From contig NZ_JAAIUV010000018.1 in NCBI RefSeq assembly GCF_010975035.1, positions 1 through 64,000 of the forward strand: a stretch of 64,000 bases of DNA, given 5' to 3'. The DNA comes from Neobacillus thermocopriae (GTDB taxonomy: Bacteria > Bacillota > Bacilli > Bacillales > Cytobacillaceae). Of the stretch, positions 53,425 to 62,975 are shown one piece after another. Each line of letters starts with the position of its first letter. Position 1 is the stretch's first letter. The position numbers were made by a program, and so were the translations under genes. The notes under the pieces are model-generated. The model worked only from the letters and a program-made list of their open reading frames with translations, was not told the origin of the DNA and searched no databases.

Positions 53425-55101
53425 ATGCAAGCAAAAACAAAGAGAGTTATTAAGAATTATAAAGGGACCGAATTACATGCTAAGGGTTGGATTCAAGAGG
53501 CGGCACTTCGCATGTTACTAAATAATCTTGACCCGGAGGTAGCAGAAAGGCCAGAAGATTTAGTTGTGTACGGTGGAATTGGAAAGGCAGCACGCAATTG
53601 GGAGTGTTTTGACGCTATTGTGAAAACGCTTTTAGAACTGGAAGAGGATGAAACATTATTAATTCAATCAGGTAAACCGGTCGCTGTTTGGAAGACTCAT
53701 AAAGATGCGCCGCGCGTATTAATTGCTAACTCTAATCTCGTTCCTGCTTGGGCAAATTGGGAGCATTTCCATGAACTTGATAAAAAAGGTCTCATGATGT
53801 ACGGACAAATGACTGCAGGAAGTTGGATTTATATCGGCAGCCAAGGGATTGTTCAAGGAACCTATGAAACATTCGCAGAGCTTGCACGGCAAGAATTTGG
53901 CGGTTCTTTAAAACACACGATTACTTTAACCGCCGGTCTTGGTGGTATGGGCGGGGCTCAGCCATTGGCTGTCACCATGAATGATGGTGTTTGTATTGCC
54001 GTTGAGGTGGATGAAACGAGAATTGACCGGCGCATTCAAACGAAATATCTAGATGTCAAAACACATGATTTAGATGAAGCATTACAATGGGCGTTTGAAG
54101 CGAAGAAGGAAGGAAAAGCATTATCCATTGGATTATTGGGAAATGCTGCAGAAGTACTGCCGCTTTTAATTGAAAAAGGTTTTACTCCTGATGTATTAAC
54201 CGACCAAACATCCGCACATGATCCATTAAATGGGTATATTCCTGCAGGTTTCACATTGGATGAAGCAGCGAAGCTTCGAAAAGAGGATCCAGATTTATAT
54301 GTGAAGCTTTCCAAGCAAAGTATGGCTAAACATGTAAAGGCGATGTTAATCATGCAACAAAAAGGGGCAGTAACATTTGATTATGGCAACAACATCCGCC
54401 AGGTAGCGAAGGATGAAGGGGTAGAAAACGCATTTGATTTCCCTGGGTTTGTTCCAGCTTACATCCGTCCATTATTCTGTGAAGGAAAAGGACCTTTCCG
54501 TTGGGCTGCCTTATCAGGAGATCCTGAGGATATTCGCAAAATCGATGAGGCTTTATTACGTGAGTTCAAGGATGATGAGCATCTTTGTAAATGGATTCGT
54601 ATGGCACAAGAGAAAATTAGCTTCCAAGGCCTTCCTGCTCGTATTTGCTGGTTAGGCTATGGAGACCGTGCTCGCTTCGGAAAGCTGATCAATGACATGG
54701 TGGCTAGTGGTGAAGTTTCAGCTCCAATTGTTATTGGTCGTGACCACTTAGATGCTGGTTCTGTCGCATCACCTAACCGGGAAACAGAAGGGATGAAAGA
54801 TGGCAGTGATGCCGTATCTGACTGGCCGATTTTAAATGCGTTAATCAATGCAGTTGGTGGAGCAAGCTGGGTATCTCTTCACCATGGTGGAGGAGTAGGC
54901 ATGGGGTATTCTCAACATGCCGGCATGGTCATTGTAGCGGATGGAACGAAGGAAGCAGAGGTTCGTCTGCAACGCGTCTTAACGACCGATCCGGGCATGG
55001 GTGTTGTCCGTCATGCTGATGCTGGTTATGAATTAGCGATAAAAACAGCGAAAGAAAAAGGAATTAACATGCCAATGCTGAAACAAGATGAAAGAGGTTG
55101 A
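53425..55101 (+). CDS. hutU: Urocanate hydratase
   Basis: This 558-aa NAD-dependent enzyme converts urocanate to imidazolonepropionate, the second step of histidine breakdown. The family start is clear ([32 protein letters not shown]). The NAD-binding [18 protein letters not shown] segment [18 protein letters not shown] lies near residue 172, and the active-site region [15 protein letters not shown] is intact. ATG 53425 follows AAGGGGTGG; a GTG at 53416 lies within the ribosome binding site. It heads hutU-hutI-hutG. No hutP or hutH precedes it. Confidence 0.96.
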   Translation: MQAKTKRVIKNYKGTELHAKGWIQEAALRMLLNNLDPEVAERPEDLVVYGGIGKAARNWECFDAIVKTLLELEEDETLLIQSGKPVAVWKTHKDAPRVLIANSNLVPAWANWEHFHELDKKGLMMYGQMTAGSWIYIGSQGIVQGTYETFAELARQEFGGSLKHTITLTAGLGGMGGAQPLAVTMNDGVCIAVEVDETRIDRRIQTKYLDVKTHDLDEALQWAFEAKKEGKALSIGLLGNAAEVLPLLIEKGFTPDVLTDQTSAHDPLNGYIPAGFTLDEAAKLRKEDPDLYVKLSKQSMAKHVKAMLIMQQKGAVTFDYGNNIRQVAKDEGVENAFDFPGFVPAYIRPLFCEGKGPFRWAALSGDPEDIRKIDEALLREFKDDEHLCKWIRMAQEKISFQGLPARICWLGYGDRARFGKLINDMVASGEVSAPIVIGRDHLDAGSVASPNRETEGMKDGSDAVSDWPILNALINAVGGASWVSLHHGGGVGMGYSQHAGMVIVADGTKEAEVRLQRVLTTDPGMGVVRHADAGYELAIKTAKEKGINMPMLKQDERG

Positions 55102-55106
55102 ATGGA

Positions 55107-56414
55107 ATGAGTAAAGCCATTTTTATAAGAAATGCATCACAGCTTGTCACACTAGAGGGGAGCTCACATGCTCCTCTCGTAAAAGAAGCGATGTCTGAGC
55201 TTCGAATTATAGAGAATGGGAGCGTCTGGATTGAGGATGGGATCATTCAGGCTGTTGGGACAGATGAAGAACTTTTGGCGGAATATGGAGACCGATTAGG
55301 TGAAGCCGAAGTGGTGGATGCTACTGGTAAGTTAGTAACACCTGGGTTAGTCGATCCACATACCCATTTGGTTCATGCAGGGAGCAGGGAAAATGAATTT
55401 AATATGCGCCTGCAAGGGGCAACCTATATGGAGATTATGAATGCAGGTGGAGGCATTCATGCAACAACAAGTGCTACAAAAGCTGCTTCACATCAGCAGC
55501 TTTATGAAGAGAGCTATGCACGATTAGATCAATTCCTGCTTCATGGGGTGACAACCGTCGAGGCAAAAAGTGGATATGGAATGGAATGGGAAACCGAACT
55601 GAAGCAGCTGGAAGTGGCGAAACAATTGAACGAAAAACACGTAGTCGATGTTGTTTCGACCTTTATGGGCGCTCATGCTATCCCAAAAGAATTTAAGGAA
55701 AATCCAGATGAATATGTGCGCCTCTTGGTGGAAGAAATGATTCCAAAGGTAGCGGAATTGGGTCTAGCGGAATTCAATGATGTTTTCTGTGAGCATGGTG
55801 TGTTTACACCAGACCAATCACGGGTCATTTTGGAAGCCGGTAAACGTCATGGCTTGATTCCAAAAATCCATGCCGATGAAATTGTTGCTTATGAAGGGGC
55901 TGAGCTGGCTGCAGAGGTAGGTGCGATTTCCGCCGACCATTTATTAAAAGCATCAGAAAAAGGGTTGGCAGCGATGGCCAAAAAGGGAGTCGTCGGGGTG
56001 CTTCTACCTGGAACAGCATATTTTTTAATGGCTGAGTCGGCAAACGGACGCAAAATGATTGATACAGGGGTGCCAGTCGCATTATCCACTGATTGCAATC
56101 CGGGTTCATCACCAACGGTTTCCTTGCCTTTCATCATGAATTTAGGCTGTTTGAAAATGGGAATGACTCCTGCTGAAGTAATTACAGCAGCGACTATCAA
56201 TGCGGCACATGCGATTAATCGCGGTAGCGAGATTGGTAGTTTAGAAGTGGGGAAAAAGGGAGATGTCACGATTTTCAATGTTAATAATTATATGAAGCTG
56301 CAATACTCTTATGGTGTGAACCACGTGGATACGGTTGTGAAAAATGGTGTGGTTGTTGTAAAGGGAGGGCAGCTTTGTGAAGAGCTTTCTTTTTCCAAAA
56401 ATGAATCCGCCTAG
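55107..56414 (+). CDS. hutI: Imidazolonepropionase
   Basis: This 435-aa metallo-amidohydrolase opens imidazolonepropionate to formiminoglutamate. Metal and substrate residues appear in VDPHTHLVHAGSRENEF, TFMGAHAIPKE, KIHADEIVAYEGAELAAEVG and STDCNPGSSPTVS, all conserved. ATG 55107 is five bases after the hutU stop. AAAGAGGTTG upstream acts as ribosome binding site. The last 38 bases overlap hutG, an unusual amount, so hutG translation is coupled to it. Confidence 0.95.
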   Translation: MSKAIFIRNASQLVTLEGSSHAPLVKEAMSELRIIENGSVWIEDGIIQAVGTDEELLAEYGDRLGEAEVVDATGKLVTPGLVDPHTHLVHAGSRENEFNMRLQGATYMEIMNAGGGIHATTSATKAASHQQLYEESYARLDQFLLHGVTTVEAKSGYGMEWETELKQLEVAKQLNEKHVVDVVSTFMGAHAIPKEFKENPDEYVRLLVEEMIPKVAELGLAEFNDVFCEHGVFTPDQSRVILEAGKRHGLIPKIHADEIVAYEGAELAAEVGAISADHLLKASEKGLAAMAKKGVVGVLLPGTAYFLMAESANGRKMIDTGVPVALSTDCNPGSSPTVSLPFIMNLGCLKMGMTPAEVITAATINAAHAINRGSEIGSLEVGKKGDVTIFNVNNYMKLQYSYGVNHVDTVVKNGVVVVKGGQLCEELSFSKNESA

Positions 56415-57381
56415 TTTTACTTGGGTGAGACCAGAGGGGCGAGCTCCTGAGAAAGTTCATGAATGGATCAAGCCAGTGACGGCTTCGACGGATCCGGAAA
56501 AGTGTAAAGACGCCGAGGCGATTATCCTCGGCGTCCCTTTATCCCGTTCCTCCATCAGTCCTTCAGGGGCTTCTGAATTTCCCGACTATTTCCGCCGGGC
56601 ATGGAAAGGATTTGCTACTTATAATTTGGATGAAGATGTGGATTTGGCGGAGATGACGGTTCTTGATGCCGGAGATGTTCCGATGCATGTGACGGATATT
56701 CATAGATGTCATGAGAATATCGTGGAGGCATCTTGCGCCCTTCATAACCATTTTCGTGATTCCAAAATTTGTGCCATTGGTGGCGACCATTCTATTACCG
56801 CTATGATGGTAAAAGGGATGCAACAGGCAAAACCGAAGGAAACGATTGGTATTTTGCAATTTGATACCCATTTTGATTTACGAGACATGTCTGATCATGG
56901 TCCTACCAATGGAACACCGATGCGCAATTTAATCGAAAGCGGTGTAGTGGAAAGCCGAAATATGTATAACATTGGTTTACATGGATTTTTTAATACGAAG
57001 GAGTTAAAACAATACGCGGACGAGAAGGGTGTTAACTATTTCACCCTTCGTAACGTTCGAAAAGATGGGATGAAAAACACGGTCTCGAAATGTTTAGAAG
57101 AATTATCTGCCAAAGTGGATACCATTTATTTGACGGTGGATATGGATGTCCTAGATATTGCCTATGCCCCAGGTGTACCAGCCTCAACACCGGGAGGCAT
57201 GACAACAGCCGAATTATTAGAAGGTGTATTTTTAGCAGGAAGTCATCCAAAGGTAAAAGCGATGGATATTGTCTGCCTCGACCCACTAAAAGACGACCAA
57301 GTCCAGCCAACCGTCAAAGTAGGTACTCACGTGTTTTTAACCTTTCTTACAGGAGTCAAACACCAACAAAAGACAATTTAA
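56377..57381 (+). CDS. hutG: Formimidoylglutamase
   Basis: This 334-aa ureohydrolase-family enzyme splits N-formimino-glutamate to glutamate and formamide. The bimanganese ligands are visible in AIGGDHSIT, FDTHFDLRD and VDMDVLDIA. This is the arginase-fold HutG of Bacillus. The GTG start follows AAGGGAGGGCAGCTTT and overlaps hutI. A perfect ten-base-pair hairpin (56509-56535) lies within the coding sequence around the AEAIILGVP codons. The gene ends right at a strong terminator. Confidence 0.95.
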   Translation: MKSFLFPKMNPPSFTWVRPEGRAPEKVHEWIKPVTASTDPEKCKDAEAIILGVPLSRSSISPSGASEFPDYFRRAWKGFATYNLDEDVDLAEMTVLDAGDVPMHVTDIHRCHENIVEASCALHNHFRDSKICAIGGDHSITAMMVKGMQQAKPKETIGILQFDTHFDLRDMSDHGPTNGTPMRNLIESGVVESRNMYNIGLHGFFNTKELKQYADEKGVNYFTLRNVRKDGMKNTVSKCLEELSAKVDTIYLTVDMDVLDIAYAPGVPASTPGGMTTAELLEGVFLAGSHPKVKAMDIVCLDPLKDDQVQPTVKVGTHVFLTFLTGVKHQQKTI

Positions 57382-57418
57382 AGGATTTGTCCATCTCAGG
57401 TGGACAAATCCTTTTTTT
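57380..57418. terminator. Bidirectional terminator between hutG and the LCP gene
   Basis: Stem AAAGGATTTGTCCA/TGGACAAATCCTTT, T7 on the right; it includes the hutG stop and ends at the stop codon of the convergent LCP gene. Confidence 0.93.
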
Positions 57419-58369
57419 CTACTCTTCTAAAAAACGATGAATCGATTCAATATTTTGCATGAGGTCTATTTCTAATACATCACCTAGTTCTTCGTGTCGT
57501 GCATTTTCAAAACTTCCATCCTCAGGGATGCGTAAGGTTTCTATTTCGCTCTGATTGTTCGTTATGATATCTTTTCCAATGGTAATGATGGTAGAACTCT
57601 CTATATTTGTATCAATGTATGTAGATAACAGATCAAATAATTTCGGTAGCTTTACAACATTATGGAGTCCTACCGCTTCTTCTTTTAATTTTGAAATCAC
57701 TTCTTGTTGTCGTTCGATTCGCCCGAAATCACTTAAACGATCATGACGAAAACGGACGTAGCCTAATAATTCTTTCCCATGAAGACGGTGGATTCCTGGT
57801 TCTAACGTCATCCCAATGCCATACGACATTTCGTATGGGATTTCAACTTCAATCCCATTTGGAACGAGCAAATCGACTACTTTTTCAAATCCTTTAAAAT
57901 CGACAATGGCATAATAATGAATATCCAATCCAAAATTCTCAACAATGGTTTTCCTTAGTAATTCAGGACCACCATAAGAATACGCGGCATTTAATTTTTG
58001 TTGTCCATGCCCCGGTATAGTGACGAGCATATCACGCATGAATGAAATAAGTTTGATTTTATGAGTCTGTGGGTCATAATGAGCAATCATGATGGTATCG
58101 GTTCGAGCTGGTTCTTCCCCGCGTGAATCACTCCCTAATAAAAGCACGTTGATTTCATCGATTTTCTTTTGTGCACCTTGAAAGGACTGTTTTCCCTCCG
58201 CTTTTTTCAGTGGTTCGTTCATCACTTTTATGGTGCCTTCTATGTACTGAATGATCGTAAAAAGTCCAACCATAAAAATCCCTAAAAAAAGTAGAGCACC
58301 AAATACTCTGCCCCAACGAACTTTTTTTCTTCTTCTACTTCTTTGCATCCTTGTCAAATCTATCACCAC
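57419..58369 (-). CDS. LCP (LytR-CpsA-Psr) family protein
   Basis: This 316-aa type II membrane protein has a basic stretch RSRRRKKVRW, one helix (VFGALLFLGIFMVGLFTII), and an extracellular LCP domain from about residue 75. LCP motifs are INVLLLGSDSRGEEPARTDTIM with the pyrophosphate-binding Asp and Arg residues, SFMRDMLVTIPG, LNAAYSYGGP and FRHDRLSDFGRIERQQ. LCP enzymes attach teichoic acids or other polymers to peptidoglycan. I choose GTG 58369, about ten bases after AAGGAG; the frame is open to 58417 but lacks a site. Start uncertain. Confidence 0.88.
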   Translation of the reverse strand: MVIDLTRMQRSRRRKKVRWGRVFGALLFLGIFMVGLFTIIQYIEGTIKVMNEPLKKAEGKQSFQGAQKKIDEINVLLLGSDSRGEEPARTDTIMIAHYDPQTHKIKLISFMRDMLVTIPGHGQQKLNAAYSYGGPELLRKTIVENFGLDIHYYAIVDFKGFEKVVDLLVPNGIEVEIPYEMSYGIGMTLEPGIHRLHGKELLGYVRFRHDRLSDFGRIERQQEVISKLKEEAVGLHNVVKLPKLFDLLSTYIDTNIESSTIITIGKDIITNNQSEIETLRIPEDGSFENARHEELGDVLEIDLMQNIESIHRFLEE

Positions 58370-58705
58370 CCAAACCAAACTCCTTGAAGTAGTGATTATC
58401 CCATAAATAGTTTTCAAGACTTTTACTTTCCGATTAAATTTTTTTTAATTTACGAGTGGTTTAAAAGCCAAGGAACGGCAATCCACGAAAAGGTATTCGC
58501 AGTTCCTATATGGGTAAGAGAATAGAGATAAGTCAATCTTAGGTTTGCGGAAAGTATAGGGGAGGCTCCAATTTCTGAAGATATTATCCTATTAATCTCG
58601 TGATTGGGTATTGAAAAAAAGTCGAGCCATGATTAAACTTAACACGGAGGAAAATGATTACAATTGGTAGAATCATAACCAATCTTAATGTTGGAAAAGG
58701 ATTTG

Positions 58706-59467
58706 ATGGTATTGAAAAAACTACTGCTTACTTTATTTATAGGTTTATTATCCATTCATCTGATTGGATGCTCATCCATTATCTCTGACGAGAGTTTCAG
58801 TCCACAAAAGCAAGCCAATACTCAGGAAAATAATACAGAATATAAAAGAATGGAAGTGGCACTTGTCCATCCAAGTGATGGTGATACGATTGCTGTCAAT
58901 TATAAAGGGAAACGTGAAAGTGTGAGATTTTTACTCGTAGATACTCCGGAGACGTCCCATCCACGCCTTGGGGAACAACCATATGGTAAGGAAGCGAAAG
59001 AATTTACTAGAAAATTAGTGGAAAATGCTAGAAAGATAGAATTAGAGTTTGACATCGGTCCCCAAAGAGACAAGTATGGGCGGTTATTAGCTTATGTTTA
59101 TGTAGATGGGAAAATGATCCAAGAAGAATTATTAAAGAATGGACTAGCTAGGGTCGCCTATATTTATCCTCCAAATACCCGCTATGTCGATCAGTTTCGA
59201 GCGATTCAAAAAGAGGCACAACAAAAAGGAATAGGGATTTGGGAAATTGAAAATTATGCCCAAGAAGACGGTTTTCACCCTGAAATCATCGATTCAAAAG
59301 AAAAAGAAACTAGTCAAGCTGATGAGGACTGTCTCATTAAAGGGAATATCGGAAAAGAAAAAATTTACCATACGCCTGATTCTCCTTGGTATGAAAAAAC
59401 AAAAGCAGAAATGATGTTTTGTACGGAAGAAGAAGCGGTTAAAGCTGGATTTCGACCTGCTAAATAA
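58706..59467 (+). CDS. Thermonuclease-like lipoprotein (SNase domain)
   Basis: This 253-aa exported nuclease has a lipoprotein signal peptide with lipobox HLIGC. An SNase domain follows at about 50-165. Active-site residues are the Asp in SDGDTIAVNY, Arg in VRFLLVDTPETSHP, Glu in GEQPYGKEAK and Arg in QRDKYGRLLAYVYVDG. A short C-terminal region with CLIKGNIG, YHTPDSPWYEKTKAEMMFC and AGFRPAK forms a metal-binding-like domain common after secreted nucleases. It resembles YncB of Bacillus subtilis with a membrane anchor. ATG 58706 follows TTGGAAAAGGATTTG; ATG 58688 has no site. Confidence 0.88.
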   Translation: MVLKKLLLTLFIGLLSIHLIGCSSIISDESFSPQKQANTQENNTEYKRMEVALVHPSDGDTIAVNYKGKRESVRFLLVDTPETSHPRLGEQPYGKEAKEFTRKLVENARKIELEFDIGPQRDKYGRLLAYVYVDGKMIQEELLKNGLARVAYIYPPNTRYVDQFRAIQKEAQQKGIGIWEIENYAQEDGFHPEIIDSKEKETSQADEDCLIKGNIGKEKIYHTPDSPWYEKTKAEMMFCTEEEAVKAGFRPAK

Positions 59468-59610
59468 TAGTAATGTATAATGGAATTTTTCATAGCATAC
59501 CTAATAGTTTGTTATAAACTTTGGCTCTTTTCTAAAAGATTGTTGTTTTAGTTAAATTGTAAATGCTTTATCAATTACTTAAAGATAGCGATTTGTAAAA
59601 GGTGGTCATG

Positions 59611-59793
59611 ATGTTGAAATTTAGAAAAAAAGACTATGTTATCTCTTTCTTTATCGTTCTAATACTAATGGGTTCGCAAATTTTTCCAAGCGAAAACAAC
59701 ATACCCGTTCTAATAAAAATTTTGCTTTCAAGTGTGATTGCGTCTTTAGTTATTGGAACTATGACAAACTTCTTATTTAAGAAACGTAAATAA
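59611..59793 (+). CDS. Small two-helix membrane protein (60 aa)
   Basis: The protein has a basic start (LKFRKKDYV), helix one ISFFIVLILMGSQIF, a short polar loop, helix two ILLSSVIASLVIGTMTNFLF and a KKRK tail. No family is recognised; the general type is a small integral membrane protein. ATG 59611 is five bases after AAAAGGTGG; two earlier in-frame starts are closer to the site. A terminator follows 20 bases after the stop. Confidence 0.65.
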   Translation: MLKFRKKDYVISFFIVLILMGSQIFPSENNIPVLIKILLSSVIASLVIGTMTNFLFKKRK

Positions 59794-59813
59794 TAGTGGT
59801 TAAGATAGAACTC

Positions 59814-59855
59814 AAAAAAAGCCGATTTCTATTTTTGGAGAAATCGGCTTTTTTG
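59814..59855. terminator. Bidirectional terminator
   Basis: Stem AAAAAAGCCGATTTCT/AGAAATCGGCTTTTTT, loop ATTTTTGG. It serves the small membrane protein gene and the convergent sugar dehydrogenase-like gene. Confidence 0.93.
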
Positions 59856-59879
59856 ATTCTGAGTTGGTTCTATTCATGG

Positions 59880-61283
59880 TCATGGAATGATTTCAAAAAC
59901 CGTACCCTGGTTGAAATCTGTCACTCTTACTGATCCATATACCCCTAAAAATAATCTCGTTTGATCCAGGTTCGTTCCAAGACTAACATAATAGGCAGCT
60001 TGAGACCCAAATGAGTAATCTGTCTCGATGATACGATAGTCATTGAGTTTTCCATCCATCCTTGCCATTGTATAAGCTAGAACTCCTTGAGCTGGAGCAG
60101 GGGAACCTTTCCGGGCAAGATCGGTGAATACCACACTACCTGTCAACGCTGGGATGGCTCTTCCCATATAAGCTTGTACACCAGTAAGCGCTGTTCCGGC
60201 AAACTTATCAGATCTTTGATCTTGATGATAATAACTAGTTAAAGGCTGAATTCGCCTTACAGAAGTTTTTACTGCTTCATTGAAATAGGCAATGGTTTTC
60301 TCATCCTGATTCGGATTGGTCGTACAGCTTTTTATGATCGGGGTAGGTAAAGTTCCTTCCCATCCTCGCCAACCTAAGTTTATAAATCCTTCTTGGTCGG
60401 GTTCCATATTCATGGATAAAGCTTGGATTAGCTGGGGAACAGGGAGTGGTTTGTAATAAATAAAAGAAAAGATGGATTCTACTAAATCTTGCCCGACATT
60501 CCCTATATATTTAATATATTGATGGTTGTATCTTTGAAAGGAGATGCCAGTAATATTGCGAACCCCTTTGGCTATAACTGTGAGTGTATCTTGAATGGTT
60601 ACAGGCAATTCATCGAAACGTGTGACAGTAGGGGGAGATTGGATGTATGGATACCTTGATACATCAATCTCAATAATTTTACCAGCGATTTCTAAATCAT
60701 TCTGGCTTAAATTAAACGGGTCATATCCTGAGCCCCCATCACCAGTCGTTAATACTAGTTTTCCTGATTCGGGTGAAAAGTTTAAACTGTTGACCCCATT
60801 ATGATTGGAATAGGGCCTCCTCATGTTCAACAATGTGCGACGTTTTTGAGGCTGACCATTTCGATTGAACCCCCATTCCTCGACCGTATCAATATGATCA
60901 TATTGCGTTTCTCGATTTTCCCACTTGAGGTTTAATGTGTTGGGATCACACGGGTCAGGTTGAAAAGATTTAGGTTCTACCCCTGGTCCTTGGGTTCCAG
61001 CAACGGAATAATGGAGATAAAACAAACCGTTATAATAAAATTGGGTATGGAATGCTAGTCCCAGCAATCCCCGTTCATCATATCCACCAGAAGTACCTAG
61101 TTGTAAAATTTGTGGGCGAATATCTAAAAATGTCCGAATCTCCCCGTTTCTTATGAATAAGACTTCTCCTACCTGAGTGGCAATAAAGATACTTTCAATG
61201 GTGTCACCTGGAAGGATAGCTGTTTTCAATACGGTGGGTAAGTTAATCCCATTGACAATGGGCCGTAAACGAACCTTTACCAT
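59880..61283 (-). CDS. Glucose/sorbosone dehydrogenase-like beta-propeller protein
   Basis: This 467-aa protein is of the PQQ-dependent sugar dehydrogenase/HHIP-like family (six-bladed propeller). It begins LPTVLKTAILPGDTIESIFIAT, then DERGLLGLAFHTQFYYNG, SNHNGVNSLNFSPESGKLVLTTGDGGSG with metal/PQQ-loop residues, and GWRGWEGTLP. There is no signal peptide, unusual for this family, which is mostly secreted or periplasmic. A spore-associated or cytoplasmic location is possible. PQQ synthesis is rare in Bacillaceae, so real dehydrogenase activity is open. The start follows AGGGAGTGTAAAAGAA. Confidence 0.8.
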   Translation of the reverse strand: MVKVRLRPIVNGINLPTVLKTAILPGDTIESIFIATQVGEVLFIRNGEIRTFLDIRPQILQLGTSGGYDERGLLGLAFHTQFYYNGLFYLHYSVAGTQGPGVEPKSFQPDPCDPNTLNLKWENRETQYDHIDTVEEWGFNRNGQPQKRRTLLNMRRPYSNHNGVNSLNFSPESGKLVLTTGDGGSGYDPFNLSQNDLEIAGKIIEIDVSRYPYIQSPPTVTRFDELPVTIQDTLTVIAKGVRNITGISFQRYNHQYIKYIGNVGQDLVESIFSFIYYKPLPVPQLIQALSMNMEPDQEGFINLGWRGWEGTLPTPIIKSCTTNPNQDEKTIAYFNEAVKTSVRRIQPLTSYYHQDQRSDKFAGTALTGVQAYMGRAIPALTGSVVFTDLARKGSPAPAQGVLAYTMARMDGKLNDYRIIETDYSFGSQAAYYVSLGTNLDQTRLFLGVYGSVRVTDFNQGTVFEIIP

Positions 61284-61394
61284 TTCTTTTACACTCCCTC
61301 TATTATTCTTTTAAAAGAATATGAATAGAAGGGGGCGCTTAGTACCAAATAGTAGGTGCTTCTATCTCGATACAACTCACGGTTCTATTATTGA

Positions 61395-61736
61395 TTATCC
61401 TTTTTTTAAGAATTTCTTCAAAAAGGGAGAAACTTCCTTGATCAAAGGTTGATATTGTTTATAGGTTTGCATAGCGGTATCAATCGTTCCTATAAGCAAT
61501 TCCAAGTCAATTTGATTAAGAAGCTGCTGGATTTGGTTTGGTTGATGGTGCATGAAGGGGGCTTTATGAATTCGTCTTTTGCCAAGAAAGCTTTCCTCAA
61601 AATGTTCTTCACGGTCGAAGGATTCGTTGGAATGGTACTTGTCCACTTTAATAGGAACTCGTCCAGAACCAAACATTAGTTTGGTGAATGGGTCTACATC
61701 ATTTACTGGATGTTTTTCCTCTTCTTGAAATTCCAC
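61395..61736 (-). CDS. Hypothetical acidic/helical protein (113 aa)
   Basis: A polar, disordered N-terminal half (EFQEEEKHPVNDVDPFTKLM, then HEFEES-type acidic and Arg/His-rich stretches) is followed by a helical C-terminal region with LLNQIDLELLIGTIDTAMQT and YKQYQPLIKEVSPFLKKFLK. The repeated hydrophobic heptad suggests oligomerisation. I recognise no named family. Similar layouts occur in Bacillus proteins linked to the spore coat, but that is no more than a hint. It lies 111 bases upstream of the propeller protein gene on the same strand and may share its transcript. The start follows AAGAAAGGAAGTGTGGTTTC. Confidence 0.62.
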   Translation of the reverse strand: MEFQEEEKHPVNDVDPFTKLMFGSGRVPIKVDKYHSNESFDREEHFEESFLGKRRIHKAPFMHHQPNQIQQLLNQIDLELLIGTIDTAMQTYKQYQPLIKEVSPFLKKFLKKG

Positions 61737-61942
61737 GAAACCACACTTCCTTTCTTACGGTAGTTTCCAATTGATCTTTATTTTAAACTATGAATTGCTT
61801 TGATTGAGGGTGAGGGCGAATGGAACCTAACCATGACTCAAAAAGCCTACTGGTCAAGACGATTAAAAATAGAAGTGGATGACTAATAGTTTACAAAAGA
61901 GTAGGGCGGGGACCAAGTGTAAAAGGATATGTATAATATAAA

Positions 61943-61974
61943 AGGCCCGACAAGGTTTTGTCCGTTTGTCGAGC
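61943..61974 (-). terminator. Terminator of the PadR/DUF2812 operon
   Basis: On the minus strand GGCTCGACAA/TTGTCGGGCC with a 12-base loop and TTTTAT after it. The flanking 200 bases to 61736 hold nothing I recognise. Confidence 0.8.
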
Positions 61975-61995
61975 CATTTATTATGCATTGTAGAT

Positions 61996-62616
61996 TTATT
62001 GGTTTTTATGTTTTTCAAATAACATTTGTGCTTTATATCCAAAGGTGAAATATAAAAGGATCATAATTGGAATGAATAACCAACTTAACGTACGAAAAAT
62101 GACAAATGGGGTTTCGAATAAGAAGGCTTTCCAAAATTCACCTCCAGTCATATCCCACAAACCTTTCGTTAAATACAATTGTTTTGGATGAAATAAGGCT
62201 GCTATGTCAATAGCATCAGTGGCTACTAAGGCAGCAAAGATTGGCACATAACATAACCCTAACTCGATAAACATCTCAGATAATCTTTTATATTTTCCAG
62301 CCTTTGATAATTGGTCTGAAAAAATATCATCATGAGCATTCGGGTCGATCTTTTTAAAATATTGAGCCCCAGACCCTTTACTTCCTGATACATGTTTCCA
62401 GCCACTATCTTCGAAAAGCGTAATATAATCAATGAAATCCGCTTGATTTTTAAACCTTCGGAAGTCAATCTTGATGATCGTATTTTCCGGTTCCGATTCT
62501 TGGAAAGTATATCCGAATATCGATTTATGAAGGAACTGATAGCCTTTTTTCGCCATCTCATTTAGCCATTTTTCTTCTTTATCAAAATCTATAAAGAACT
62601 TAAACTTTCTCAACAT
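61996..62616 (-). CDS. DUF2812 membrane protein
   Basis: This 206-aa protein has the soluble DUF2812 domain first (FFIDFDKEEKWLNEMAKKGY, FGYTFQESEP, DFRRFKNQADFIDYITLFED, GWKHV) and then two hydrophobic segments around residues 125-140 and 175-195. DUF2812 genes are very often paired with PadR regulators, as here; a role in responding to membrane-active or antimicrobial agents is suspected but unproven. Its ATG is 13 bases after the PadR stop, with TTGGAGGAATC upstream, so the two are co-transcribed. Confidence 0.85.
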   Translation of the reverse strand: MLRKFKFFIDFDKEEKWLNEMAKKGYQFLHKSIFGYTFQESEPENTIIKIDFRRFKNQADFIDYITLFEDSGWKHVSGSKGSGAQYFKKIDPNAHDDIFSDQLSKAGKYKRLSEMFIELGLCYVPIFAALVATDAIDIAALFHPKQLYLTKGLWDMTGGEFWKAFLFETPFVIFRTLSWLFIPIMILLYFTFGYKAQMLFEKHKNQ

Positions 62617-62628
62617 GATTCCTCCAAT

Positions 62629-62943
62629 TTAAAGATTTAATAATTCTTTCGTAATGCCAATCATGTGTTGCATTCTATAAAAGTCCAATTTCAATACTTC
62701 CTTCCCTTTTTCTGTGATGACATAGGTTTTCCGGCGCTTATCTTCACTTTTAACCGATTGAATCATTCCTTGTTTGAGTAAGTTTTCAATCGCTCCGTAA
62801 AGGGTACCAGCCGCAATTTTCACTTGATGATTACTGAGCTCCTCCACCTTTTGCATAATAATATAGCCATGAGCAGGTTCTAATAGGGAGAGAAGTACAT
62901 AGTACGTTGTTTCAGTCAGTGGCAGATTTTTATCTCTATTCAT
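62629..62943 (-). CDS. PadR-family transcriptional regulator
   Basis: This 104-aa regulator is a short PadR of the winged-helix type: LTETTYYVLLSLLEPAHGYII, VKIAAGTLYGAIENLLKQGM and SEDKRRKTYVITEKGKEVL. It is preceded by AAAATCCTCC-complementary AGGAGGATTTT. It should bind the twin palindromes immediately upstream, repressing itself and the DUF2812 gene. The inducer is unknown; PadR members often sense phenolics or antimicrobials. Confidence 0.9.
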   Translation of the reverse strand: MNRDKNLPLTETTYYVLLSLLEPAHGYIIMQKVEELSNHQVKIAAGTLYGAIENLLKQGMIQSVKSEDKRRKTYVITEKGKEVLKLDFYRMQHMIGITKELLNL

Positions 62944-62975
62944 AAAATCCTCCGTATAAATAATTACTAAGTCTA

